DNA from: Bacteroidales bacterium UBA5219
Lineage (GTDB): Bacteria; Bacteroidota; Bacteroidia; Bacteroidales; ML635J-15
Reading direction: 5' to 3'
Assembly (NCBI GenBank): GCA_002412425.1
Contig: DHVB01000039.1
Location: 1 to 54,351, forward strand
Length of the DNA stretch: 54,351 bases
The notes beneath the pieces were generated by a model, which did no database searches, was not told the DNA's origin, and was given only the letters and a program-made list of their open reading frames with translations. A program made the position numbers and the translations under genes. Shown here piece after piece: positions 25,927 to 33,381 of this stretch (within the stretch, counting starts at the first letter, position 1; every line of letters starts with the position of its first letter).

Positions 25927-26501
25927 AGTTCAGAATTTTTTTATTTTTAATTTTTATAAGTTCATTAACATCATGTTCAATAAATGGAAGTTTTCAAGGT
26001 TTGTTTAGTTATTATAAGAAAACAAAAAAAGAAGGGAAAATTAATTTTTTAAAATTTGATACAAATAACGATTATTTAAATTCATATAGCGATTCTACAA
26101 CAATTGTTCTGTCTAATGGAAAGGAGATAAAAAAATATCTAAAAAATTTTGAAAAATCAATAATTTATATTTGGTCGCCAAAATGTAAAAGTAGATTTTG
26201 CTATTCTTTAAATTTATTGCAAGAAATTTGTTCGCAAAAAGGAATAGAACTTTTCGTAGTTGCTGAATATTACGATTCGAAATATATGAGTAAAAACTAT
26301 AAAATTTCACATCTAATAATAGGCATTGACACACAATATTATAAAACGAATTTAACTTCAAAATATTTATCGAAGTTTATTAAAGACTTGATAGATGAAG
26401 TTGATGATACAACATTTAAGGAAATTTACAATGCTAAGTTTTTTAGTTTTCGTAATGGTAAGTTTGAAAAGTCATTTGACAGTATTGAAGACATAAAATA
26501 A
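25923..26501 (+). CDS. Lipoprotein with thioredoxin-like features
   Basis: 192 residues from the ATG at 25923. The longer upstream frame lies in the duplicated leader. The signal ends in FISSLTSCSING, a lipobox. Residues ~75-130 read as beta-alpha-beta with IIYIWSPKCKSRFCYSLNLL and GIELFVVAEYYD, reminiscent of a thioredoxin fold with a Cys-x4-Cys spacing rather than the usual CxxC. Redox function is therefore uncertain. The gene shares its leader with the barrel gene at 27432, which hints at common regulation. Confidence 0.65.
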   Translation: MKFRIFLFLIFISSLTSCSINGSFQGLFSYYKKTKKEGKINFLKFDTNNDYLNSYSDSTTIVLSNGKEIKKYLKNFEKSIIYIWSPKCKSRFCYSLNLLQEICSQKGIELFVVAEYYDSKYMSKNYKISHLIIGIDTQYYKTNLTSKYLSKFIKDLIDEVDDTTFKEIYNAKFFSFRNGKFEKSFDSIEDIK

Positions 26502-26543
26502 TTTAAGAAATGGTATATTGAAAAAAAACTTACATAATTTTTC

Positions 26544-26609
26544 CGCTCGCTTGGATTTATAATCTGAGTGTTGGTAATGTTACACTCGGATTACAAATCC
26601 GAGCGAGCG
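26544..26609. repeat. 66-base nested hairpin of the GCTCGGATTT family
   Basis: Outer arms CGCTCGCTTGGATTT (26544-26558) and AAATCCGAGCGAGCG (26595-26609) pair over 15 bp with one wobble. Inner arms AATCTGAGTGT (26561-26571) and ACACTCGGATT (26582-26592) pair over 11 bp with one wobble. The arms match the element at 18417-18511. No gene covers it. Confidence 0.7.
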
Positions 26610-26640
26610 TCAGGGGTGTTGGTTTGAACTAGTGTAGGTT

Positions 26641-26797
26641 GACCGTGAGGACAAAACAAGACTATCAAGAGCTTGTCCGAAGGACAACATGTGATTAACC
26701 GTAGGCGTAGCCTGCGGTATTTAGACCCTCGAAAGCCTTGCCCGTAGGGCAACACAACATTATGACACTTCAACTACGTTCTGCGTATCACTTTGTG
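26641..26797 (-). repeat. Modular hairpin-repeat cassette, copy 2 (inverted)
   Basis: Read on the minus strand it has the same module order as 12820-12970: the gaacgtag/ttgaagtg segment, TTGCCC-TAC-GGGCAA, the CCGnAGGC/GCCTACGG hairpin, TTAATCACATGTTGTCC with GGACAA, then TTGATAGTC and a final TTGTCC-type module. Together with the hairpin at 26544-26609 it fills the gene-free stretch 26502-26905. Confidence 0.7.
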
Positions 26798-26905
26798 CTT
26801 ATTTGTAAAGATAGTAAATTAACTGAAATTTCCGAAAAACAAAATTTATAAAAATTTGTTTATACTGATAATTTAAAATATGTTTAACTTAATAAATAAT
26901 TAAAA

Positions 26906-27319
26906 ATGGAAATTTTATATACAGCAAAAGTAACAACTTCTGGAGGAAGAAACGGTCATGTAAAAAGTTCTGATGGAATTATAGATATGGACGTAAGAAT
27001 GCCAAAAGGTTTGGGCGGACAAAATGATGACTATCCTAATCCCGAACTATTTTTCGGCGCAGCTTATTCGGCTTGCTACGACGGTGCTTTGAATTTAGTT
27101 GCCAGAATGGAAAGATTTAAAATTACAAGTACTACAACAGCAAATGTAAGTATTGGAAAAGTAGAAGATGGTAGTTTAGCAATTTCTGTTGTGCTTGATA
27201 TTGATGTTCAAGGTGTTGATAAAGAAACTGCACAAAAACTTATAGAAAAAGCTCATCAAGTTTGCCCTTATTCAAAAGCAATTAGAAATAACGTAAATGT
27301 TGTGTTGAATTTACTGTAA
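26906..27319 (+). CDS. ohr: Ohr/OsmC-family organic hydroperoxide reductase
   Basis: 137 residues, the usual Ohr length. It reduces organic and lipid hydroperoxides with a thiol catalytic pair. Visible: AKVTTSGGRNGHVKSSDGII (Ohr N-terminal strand), PNPELFFGAAYSACYDGAL with Cys57 (peroxidatic), and AHQVCPYSKAIRNN with Cys120 (resolving). Both match the Ohr subfamily better than OsmC. Cytosolic, probably a homodimer. Monocistronic, with a strong terminator 29 bases beyond the stop. No OhrR-type regulator is adjacent. Confidence 0.93.
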   Translation: MEILYTAKVTTSGGRNGHVKSSDGIIDMDVRMPKGLGGQNDDYPNPELFFGAAYSACYDGALNLVARMERFKITSTTTANVSIGKVEDGSLAISVVLDIDVQGVDKETAQKLIEKAHQVCPYSKAIRNNVNVVLNLL

Positions 27320-27348
27320 TTGTGTTTAATAAATGTGTTATTTGATTT

Positions 27349-27380
27349 GCCCTGCTAATTTTTAGTAGGGCTTTTTTTTT
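27349..27380 (+). terminator. Intrinsic terminator after ohr
   Basis: Stem GCCCTGCT/AGTAGGGC (27349-27356 and 27364-27371, one mismatched position near the loop) followed by nine T. Confidence 0.88.
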
Positions 27381-27390
27381 AATAATTATT

Positions 27391-27435
27391 ATTGTTATCA
27401 ATTAAATTTCATATATTGCAAAAAAAACAATATGA
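27391..27435 (+). promoter_or_regulatory. Duplicated leader, copy 2
   Basis: Same sequence as copy 1 at 25873-25926 but lacking its 9-base insertion. It contains the inverted repeat ATATTG/CAATAT that abuts the start codon of the 27432 gene, and lies right after the ohr terminator. Confidence 0.6.
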
Positions 27436-27971
27436 GGCTCAGAATATTTTTAATCTTGATATTATTTCCATTTTTAGTAAATGCTCAAAAATCTTCATAT
27501 ATAAATAAGCGATTAACAGGTGATGTTTCTTTTACAAGAATGAATTACTCTCTTGTGCCTGAATATAAACAAGTAGAAAAAGGAGTTTTCGTTTCATTAA
27601 ATTATGGATTAGCCAAATTTTTAGAAACTGGTGTTTATTACAATAGATATTTTGCATCATCTTTCGTTTCTTTAAATTTTGTTGGAATTCAAAATAGATT
27701 TCATATCCTTCCTTTTTTTATTGAATCAAATAATAGATTTTTTAGAGCAGATGCCTATGTGTTAAATCAAACAGGCTTATTCTTGTATAAGACAACAAAT
27801 AGTGGCTTTTCAAATTATTTTTACACTAATCTTGGGGCTGGTTTATCATTATTTGTATTTAAAAACTTAGGATTAAATTTTGATTATACTTGGAGTTTTG
27901 TTTTTTCTAAAAATGTAGTAAAATCAAATTTTCAAAATGGATTTAAGTTAGGCTTAATTTTAAAGTTCTGA
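27432..27971 (+). CDS. Small outer-membrane beta-barrel-like protein
   Basis: 179 residues with a signal peptide (MRLRIFLILILFPFLVNAQ). The rest alternates aromatic and polar residues in strands (VFVSLNYGLAKFLETGVYYN, GAGLSLFVFKNLGLNFDYTW) and ends in a terminal Phe (LGLILKF), as in outer-membrane barrels of about eight strands. Function unknown. The next gene, encoding a DUF4249 lipoprotein, starts 4 bases after its stop and is followed by a TonB receptor, so the three form an operon likely devoted to uptake or surface binding. The leader is shared with gene 25923. Confidence 0.72.
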   Translation: MRLRIFLILILFPFLVNAQKSSYINKRLTGDVSFTRMNYSLVPEYKQVEKGVFVSLNYGLAKFLETGVYYNRYFASSFVSLNFVGIQNRFHILPFFIESNNRFFRADAYVLNQTGLFLYKTTNSGFSNYFYTNLGAGLSLFVFKNLGLNFDYTWSFVFSKNVVKSNFQNGFKLGLILKF

Positions 27972-27975
27972 ATTT

Positions 27976-28809
27976 ATGCAAAAAACATTATTAATATTTG
28001 CCTTTTTAATTATTTTGTTTAGTTCTTCTTGCCGAAAACTTGTGCAAGATGAGTTTGAGGATTTTAACAGCAAAATAACAATTAATTCTATCATAGTTCA
28101 AGATGAACAAATTCATTTACATGTTTCCCTAACAAGTGGTTTAGATGCTTATGAGTTATCAAATGTAAATAATGCAAATATTGAAATGTATAATCAGGAT
28201 TCTGTTTTGTTAAATTTTAATTATGTTGAAAAAGGACATTATATTTCTGATTATATTGCAAAAGAAAATGACGAATTTTATTTAAAAGTAAATGTAAATA
28301 ATAGTATTGTTTCTTCGAGTTGCTTTATTCCAGATAGAGTAAATATTTCTGAGTTTCATATTATAGAAAATGCTTGGGTTGATAACGAAGGAGTACTTCA
28401 GCCAAAAATAAATTTTTCAATTATAAATGATTTGTCAAAAGATTTATTTTTCGAAGCATATATTATGATATATGATGAAAATGTTACTGAAGTTATTGAA
28501 GAATATCCAGTTTTGTTTTTTGATAATTTTGAGTTGGAGAAAGACATTATCTCAAAAAGTGTAAAAATTTCACATCATTTTTATTCAAACAATATTAACA
28601 ATTATAAATATCAATTAATAATAAAGTCTGTAGATTCTAATTATTATAAATATGTTAAAAGTTTTGAAAATTATAATTTAAGTCGTTTCCCTGATTTTTC
28701 AAATGCAGGTATAGTACCGACAAATTTATTTTCTAATATAAACAACGGATATGGGATTTTTTGTGGATATTCTCAAACACTTAGTGATATTAAAGCTCCA
28801 ATAGACTAA
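27976..28809 (+). CDS. DUF4249-type lipoprotein
   Basis: 277 residues. The signal ends in LIILFSSSCRKL, a lipobox. KITINSIIVQDEQIHLHVSL and the Ig-like strands that follow, plus a late region (SNAGIVPTNLFSNINNGYGI), resemble DUF4249 lipoproteins. In Bacteroidota these are typically encoded beside TonB-dependent receptors, as here. It probably sits at the outer-membrane surface as a partner of the receptor, 2 bases downstream. The ligand is unknown. Confidence 0.78.
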   Translation: MQKTLLIFAFLIILFSSSCRKLVQDEFEDFNSKITINSIIVQDEQIHLHVSLTSGLDAYELSNVNNANIEMYNQDSVLLNFNYVEKGHYISDYIAKENDEFYLKVNVNNSIVSSSCFIPDRVNISEFHIIENAWVDNEGVLQPKINFSIINDLSKDLFFEAYIMIYDENVTEVIEEYPVLFFDNFELEKDIISKSVKISHHFYSNNINNYKYQLIIKSVDSNYYKYVKSFENYNLSRFPDFSNAGIVPTNLFSNINNGYGIFCGYSQTLSDIKAPID

Positions 28810-28811
28810 TT

Positions 28812-31187
28812 ATGCTTAAAGTTCAATTTGTTATATTATTTACACTTTCTGTTTTACTTGCGAACTCACAAGTTACAGTTTCGGGGTATGTATATGATGC
28901 CGAAACAAATGAAGCTATTATCGGAGCAAATATTGTTGATTCAGTAAATTCTAACGGAACAAGCACTAATTCTCAGGCTTATTATTCAATTAAAACAAAT
29001 TCAACTGAACTTAAAGTGTCTTTTATTGGCTATGAAACACAAATTATAAAAATAAATCAATCACAAAATAATATTCAAAATATTTATTTAAAGCCATTGG
29101 CATATCAATTAGACGAAGTTGTAATACGTGTAGAATCTGATAAAACTGTAAATGTAGCAAAATTAGAGCTTAAAGAAATTGAACAAATTCCAAGTTTAAC
29201 TGCACAGCCTGATGTTGTGAAATCTACTCAAATATTACCAGGAATTCAGTCGCAAAGTGAAGCTTCTAGTTTATTGGTTGTAAGAGGTGGCGATCCTGGA
29301 CAAAATTTATTTATTTTAGATAACACTCCTTTAATTTATGTAAATCATTTAGGCGGATTTATGTCTGTTTTTAATCCCGATATCATAAATAATATTACAA
29401 TTTATAAATCAGGATTCCCTGCTAAATTTGGAGGAAAGCTTTCATCAATAATTGATATTACTCAACGTTCAGGTAGTGCTAATGGATTCAAAGGAAGTTT
29501 CGGGATAGGATTGACTGATGTAAACTTAAGTCTTGAGGGGAAATTTACAGACAAGATTACGTATATTTTCACTACTAGAAAAACTCTTTTTGATGTTTTA
29601 ATGATTGCCGCTAGTGGCTTGTCTGATGGAGGAGATTATTTTATCTCTTACGGTTTTCATGATGTAAATTTTAAGTCAGTTTGGAAAATAAATTCACGTA
29701 ACACAATTTCAATGAATTTGTTTCAAGGAGATGATTATTTAAAGATTTGGAATAAAAAAGATGATTTAGATTTATTTAATTCAAAAATAAAAGCAAATAA
29801 TATTTGGGGAAGTTTAATGGGGGCTGTTTCTTGGAATAGTATTATAAGTCCAAAAATTTTTATAAAAACAAACATTTCATATTCTGGATATAGGGTAAAA
29901 GATCTACAATCTTTTAACAATTCTATAAATCAAGGATTTAAAAATAAATTTGAATCGAAAGTTCAAGAAATTTCATTAAATTCAGTTTGGTCTTTTAATC
30001 TTATGAGAAATTGGACACTTATTGGAGGGCTACATTTGAGTCATTTTATTTATACTCCATATGACTACAGAGTTTTGGGAAAAGAAAATTATTATGAAGT
30101 TTTATCTGAAGAAATTAATAATTCTTCAATTTCTTTGTCAAATAAATTTAAGTTTTTTAAATTCATTGAAACTGAACTAGGAGCTAGGGTAGGAAACTAC
30201 TTTTTATCAAATTCAAAGGAGTTTTTTATTGAACCAAGATTTGACATAAACTTTAATTTTAATAAACTTGGTGTAATAAACTTTAACTATATGCAGGTTA
30301 GCCAAGCATCACATTTGTTAATATCATCTGGAAATATTTATGTGAATGAAATTTGGATTCCTTCGTGTAAGGATATTCCAGTTTCAAGTTCATTACAAAA
30401 ATCTTTGTCTTGGTCAAAAGGATTTTATGACAATATGTTTAGTCTTAACATAGGTGTTTATGATAAAGAATTATATAATTTAATTACATCAGAAAAAAAT
30501 GTTTACTATTTGTCAGAACTCGAAAACTGGAAACAGTCGATAGAAACAGGAGGTGTGGGAAAAGTTTATGGTCTTGAATTTATGTTTAAAAAGAATTGTG
30601 GAAAATGGACTGGTTTGATTTCTTATCATTTAAGTAAATCTACTCGTAAGTTCAATAATATTAATGATGGAAAAGAATATTTATATGAATATAATAGACC
30701 TCATGATGTTAGCATTTTTATAAATAGAAAAATAAATAAAAAACTTAGTTTAAGTCTTGTGTGGAATTATCAGTCAGGATTACCAATAACACCTGTTTTA
30801 GGAAGGCAAAATGTTGTAGATCCGCATACTAATGAAATTTATGAGGCTTTTATATATGGAGAGCGAAATTCCAGTAAAATGAAAGACTATCATCGTTTGG
30901 ATATTGGACTTAAATATGAAACTATATCAAAAAAACGAAAGTTAAAAACTGTTTGGACTTTTTCTATTTACAATGCTTATAATCGTCAAAACCCTTATCT
31001 TTATTATTACAATAATAATTCCAGTCCAGAGATTCATCGTCCTGAAAATGGTTTTGCAAAATTGAATTTATATCAAATAAGTTTTTTCCCAATTTTACCT
31101 TCAGTATCATACAAAGTTTATTTTGGAAAGGAAGATATTAATTTTAAAGGTTTTTCTTTAAAGAAGTGGCTTAATTTTGAAGAATAA
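28812..31187 (+). CDS. TonB-dependent receptor with carboxypeptidase-regulatory-like domain
   Basis: 791 residues. Signal peptide (ending ANSQ), then a carboxypeptidase-regulatory-like domain (~20-100: VTVSGYVYDAETNEAIIGAN, VSFIGYETQ). The plug domain (~115-220) includes QPDVVKSTQILPGIQSQSEA and LLVVRGGDPGQNLFILDNTP. The rest is the 22-strand-type barrel, ending in a soluble-looking tail (FKGFSLKKWLNFEE). It imports a ligand using TonB energy, possibly supplied by the TonB at 23184. The DUF4249 partner upstream suggests a small-molecule or peptide substrate, but not a SusC/SusD glycan system, since no SusD is present. Confidence 0.9.
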   Translation: MLKVQFVILFTLSVLLANSQVTVSGYVYDAETNEAIIGANIVDSVNSNGTSTNSQAYYSIKTNSTELKVSFIGYETQIIKINQSQNNIQNIYLKPLAYQLDEVVIRVESDKTVNVAKLELKEIEQIPSLTAQPDVVKSTQILPGIQSQSEASSLLVVRGGDPGQNLFILDNTPLIYVNHLGGFMSVFNPDIINNITIYKSGFPAKFGGKLSSIIDITQRSGSANGFKGSFGIGLTDVNLSLEGKFTDKITYIFTTRKTLFDVLMIAASGLSDGGDYFISYGFHDVNFKSVWKINSRNTISMNLFQGDDYLKIWNKKDDLDLFNSKIKANNIWGSLMGAVSWNSIISPKIFIKTNISYSGYRVKDLQSFNNSINQGFKNKFESKVQEISLNSVWSFNLMRNWTLIGGLHLSHFIYTPYDYRVLGKENYYEVLSEEINNSSISLSNKFKFFKFIETELGARVGNYFLSNSKEFFIEPRFDINFNFNKLGVINFNYMQVSQASHLLISSGNIYVNEIWIPSCKDIPVSSSLQKSLSWSKGFYDNMFSLNIGVYDKELYNLITSEKNVYYLSELENWKQSIETGGVGKVYGLEFMFKKNCGKWTGLISYHLSKSTRKFNNINDGKEYLYEYNRPHDVSIFINRKINKKLSLSLVWNYQSGLPITPVLGRQNVVDPHTNEIYEAFIYGERNSSKMKDYHRLDIGLKYETISKKRKLKTVWTFSIYNAYNRQNPYLYYYNNNSSPEIHRPENGFAKLNLYQISFFPILPSVSYKVYFGKEDINFKGFSLKKWLNFEE

Positions 31188-31302
31188 GACAGTTTTTAAA
31201 TTCATTAAACTTATGAAAGGCATTTGAAGAATACTTATAATTAGTTTTTATTTCATTTTTTTAACAATACTTAATTTATTAGTTTAAAATCTCCTGTTTT
31301 CA

Positions 31303-31390
31303 GCGTTGCAACACCCATGCCGAACAATTAGGCCTTGTCCTACGGACAAACCCTTGATAGTCTTATATTGTCCTTACGGACAATTATATA
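31303..31390 (+). repeat. Modular hairpin-repeat cassette, copy 3 (partial)
   Basis: Contains the leading CCATGCC-x-AACAATTA-x-GCCTTG module of copy 1, TTGTCC-TAC-GGACAA, CTTGATAGTCTT and TTGTCC-TTAC-GGACAA, but lacks the middle modules. It lies between the TonB receptor and the C1 peptidase, flanked by a repeated gttgcaacaccca (31305-31317 and 31417-31429). Confidence 0.65.
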
Positions 31391-31439
31391 TATGTGCTGT
31401 TTAAAATGTTGCAATGTTGCAACACCCAAAAATAAAAAA

Positions 31440-31472
31440 CAACTTTTAACTTTCAACTTTTAACTTTTAACT
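31440..31472 (-). repeat. Heptamer tandem repeat (minus orientation)
   Basis: On the minus strand: AGTTAAA, AGTTAAA, AGTTGAA, AGTTAAA, AGTTG, preceded by ATC. Same unit and phase as at 25811 and 42625. It lies 10 bases upstream of a -7 promoter element. Confidence 0.75.
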
Positions 31473-31481
31473 GATTATTTC

Positions 31482-31489
31482 TATCTTTG
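31482..31489 (+). promoter_or_regulatory. -7 promoter element TATCTTTG for the C1 peptidase
   Basis: Exact TAnnTTTG match, ending 12 bases before the ATG at 31502. The transcript would have only a very short leader. Confidence 0.5.
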
Positions 31490-31501
31490 TACAAAATTAC
31501 A

Positions 31502-32734
31502 ATGATGAGAAACACTTATTTATTTTTAATTTTCTTAATGTTTTCGGCTCAATTATTTGCTCAAAACACAGATAAGGCTTCATATAAAACTTATCCTTCG
31601 GGTTTTTATTTCAAGCAAATTTTGCGAGATAATCTTGGGGACGAAGCTTGGGCTAAGCGAAAATATCAGCATAGAGAAGTCTTTAAAATGGAAATGCAAG
31701 ACCGCATTTTTCCAACAGATTTAACAAAATACACAACAGTTTATCATCTTCAACCTGTTTCTCAAGGTAATAGTGGAACTTGCTGGGCTTATTCTGCAAT
31801 TTCGTTTTTGGAATCAGAAGTTTATAGAATGACAAGCCAAAAAATAAAACTTTCCGAAATTTATATCGCTTACTGGGAATATGTTGAAAGAGCCGAAGAT
31901 TTTATAAAAACTAAAGGTGAAACTTTTTTAGGCGAGGGTAGTGAATCTAACGCTGTTTTAAGAATTATGAAAAATCATGGTCTTATGCCTTTATCAGCGT
32001 ATTCGGGATTAAAAGACCAACAAAATTTTAATAATCACAAAGCTTTATTTGAGCAATACGAAACTTATTTGAATTTTCAAAAACAACAAAACTCATGGAA
32101 TAAAACCGAAATAATGGATTCCATTTATAAAATCCTTGACTATTGGATTGGAACGCCTCCTGATAATTTTAATTTTGAAGGGAAAAATTATACACCACAA
32201 ACTTTTATGAGCGAAAAGCTGAAATTAAAACCTAATAATTATTTTTCGTTTATGTCAACCAAAGAAATTGCTTACAATCAGAAAGGCGAGCTTGTTGAAA
32301 ACGATAACTGGTGGCATTGCAAAGATTATTATAATATTTCTTTAAATGATTTTATGAGTTTGATAAACACAAGTATTGAAAATGGATATTCAATTTCAAT
32401 TTGTGGCGATGTTTCAGAACCTGGAATTTGTCAAATAGAAGAAGTGGCAATAATTCCAGATTTTGATATTCCTTCGGCTTATATAAACGAAGATGCTCGC
32501 CAAATGCGTTTGATAAGTGGTGCAACAACAGACGATCATTGTGTGCATTTAGTTGGTTATCAAATTATTAATGGAGAATATTGGTATTTAATTAAAGATT
32601 CTGGTGCAGGTGCTTTTGATGGAAAAAATAAAGGTTATAGATTTTTTCATGAGGATTATGTGAAATTAAAAATGATGAATATTCTGCTTAATGTTGAACC
32701 AGCACGAAGTGTTTTGGATAAAATTATAAAATAA
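31502..32734 (+). CDS. Secreted papain-family (C1) cysteine peptidase, bleomycin-hydrolase-like
   Basis: About 410 residues from the ATG at 31502 (a second ATG follows at once). The signal peptide ends in LMFSAQLFAQ. QPVSQGNSGTCWAYSAISF contains the nucleophile Cys94. DDHCVHLVGYQ holds the catalytic His, ~346. The third catalytic position is YLIKDSGAG, with Asp where papain-like enzymes usually have Asn (NSW). The overall layout, with a long insert between Cys and His, resembles Bacteroidota C1/bleomycin-hydrolase-type peptidases. It acts in the periplasm or outside the cell. Its stop overlaps the queE start by one base (TAATG), so the two are co-transcribed although functionally unrelated. 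Confidence 0.85.
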   Translation: MMRNTYLFLIFLMFSAQLFAQNTDKASYKTYPSGFYFKQILRDNLGDEAWAKRKYQHREVFKMEMQDRIFPTDLTKYTTVYHLQPVSQGNSGTCWAYSAISFLESEVYRMTSQKIKLSEIYIAYWEYVERAEDFIKTKGETFLGEGSESNAVLRIMKNHGLMPLSAYSGLKDQQNFNNHKALFEQYETYLNFQKQQNSWNKTEIMDSIYKILDYWIGTPPDNFNFEGKNYTPQTFMSEKLKLKPNNYFSFMSTKEIAYNQKGELVENDNWWHCKDYYNISLNDFMSLINTSIENGYSISICGDVSEPGICQIEEVAIIPDFDIPSAYINEDARQMRLISGATTDDHCVHLVGYQIINGEYWYLIKDSGAGAFDGKNKGYRFFHEDYVKLKMMNILLNVEPARSVLDKIIK

Positions 32735-33363
32735 TGAACAAAGAATTAAAAGACATAGTGAAAGCAGGTAAAATTCCACTTTTAGAAGAGTTTTATTCAA
32801 TTCAAGGCGAGGGTTTTAACACTGGTAAGGCTGCTTATTTTATAAGAACTGGTGGTTGCGATTTAGCTTGCCATTGGTGCGATTCAAAAGAAACTTGGAA
32901 ACCAGAAATTCACGAATATATTGAGATTGATGCAATTTTACAAAGAGTAAAGCAAACACCTGCAAACACTATTGTTATTACTGGTGGCGAACCATTAATT
33001 CATAATTTCGATGAGTTTTGTGCAAAAGCAAAATCACAAGCTTTTACTTTAATGTTAGAAACTTGCGGAGCTCATAATTTTAGTGGAGTTTGGGATTGGG
33101 TTTGTCTTTCGCCAAAACAAACAAAACCACCAAAAGCAGAGTACTTTCAAATAGCCGATGAACTTAAAGTTGTGATTTTTGAAGAAAAAGATTTTTTATG
33201 GGCTGAAGAATGTGCCAAAAAAGTAACCAATTCTTGTGCTTTGTTTTTACAGCCAGAATGGAGTAGGTTTGAAAAAATCGGCATAATGCTTGTAGATTAT
33301 GTAAAACAAAACCCAAAATGGAATGTATCTTTGCAAACACATAAATTTCTGCGTATTCCGTAA
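32734..33363 (+). CDS. queE: 7-carboxy-7-deazaguanine synthase
   Basis: 209 residues. A radical-SAM enzyme converting 6-carboxy-tetrahydropterin to 7-carboxy-7-deazaguanine in queuosine biosynthesis. Visible: LLEEFYSIQGEGFNTGKAAY, the iron-sulfur motif CDLACHWC (Cx3Cx2C as in QueE), TIVITGGEP, LMLETCGAHNF and the C-terminal SLQTHKFLRIP. Length and motifs match the Bacteroidota QueE. It is coupled to the peptidase upstream by a one-base overlap. No other queuosine genes are in the window. Confidence 0.95.
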   Translation: MNKELKDIVKAGKIPLLEEFYSIQGEGFNTGKAAYFIRTGGCDLACHWCDSKETWKPEIHEYIEIDAILQRVKQTPANTIVITGGEPLIHNFDEFCAKAKSQAFTLMLETCGAHNFSGVWDWVCLSPKQTKPPKAEYFQIADELKVVIFEEKDFLWAEECAKKVTNSCALFLQPEWSRFEKIGIMLVDYVKQNPKWNVSLQTHKFLRIP

Positions 33364-33381
33364 ACGAATAAAATTTTAAGA

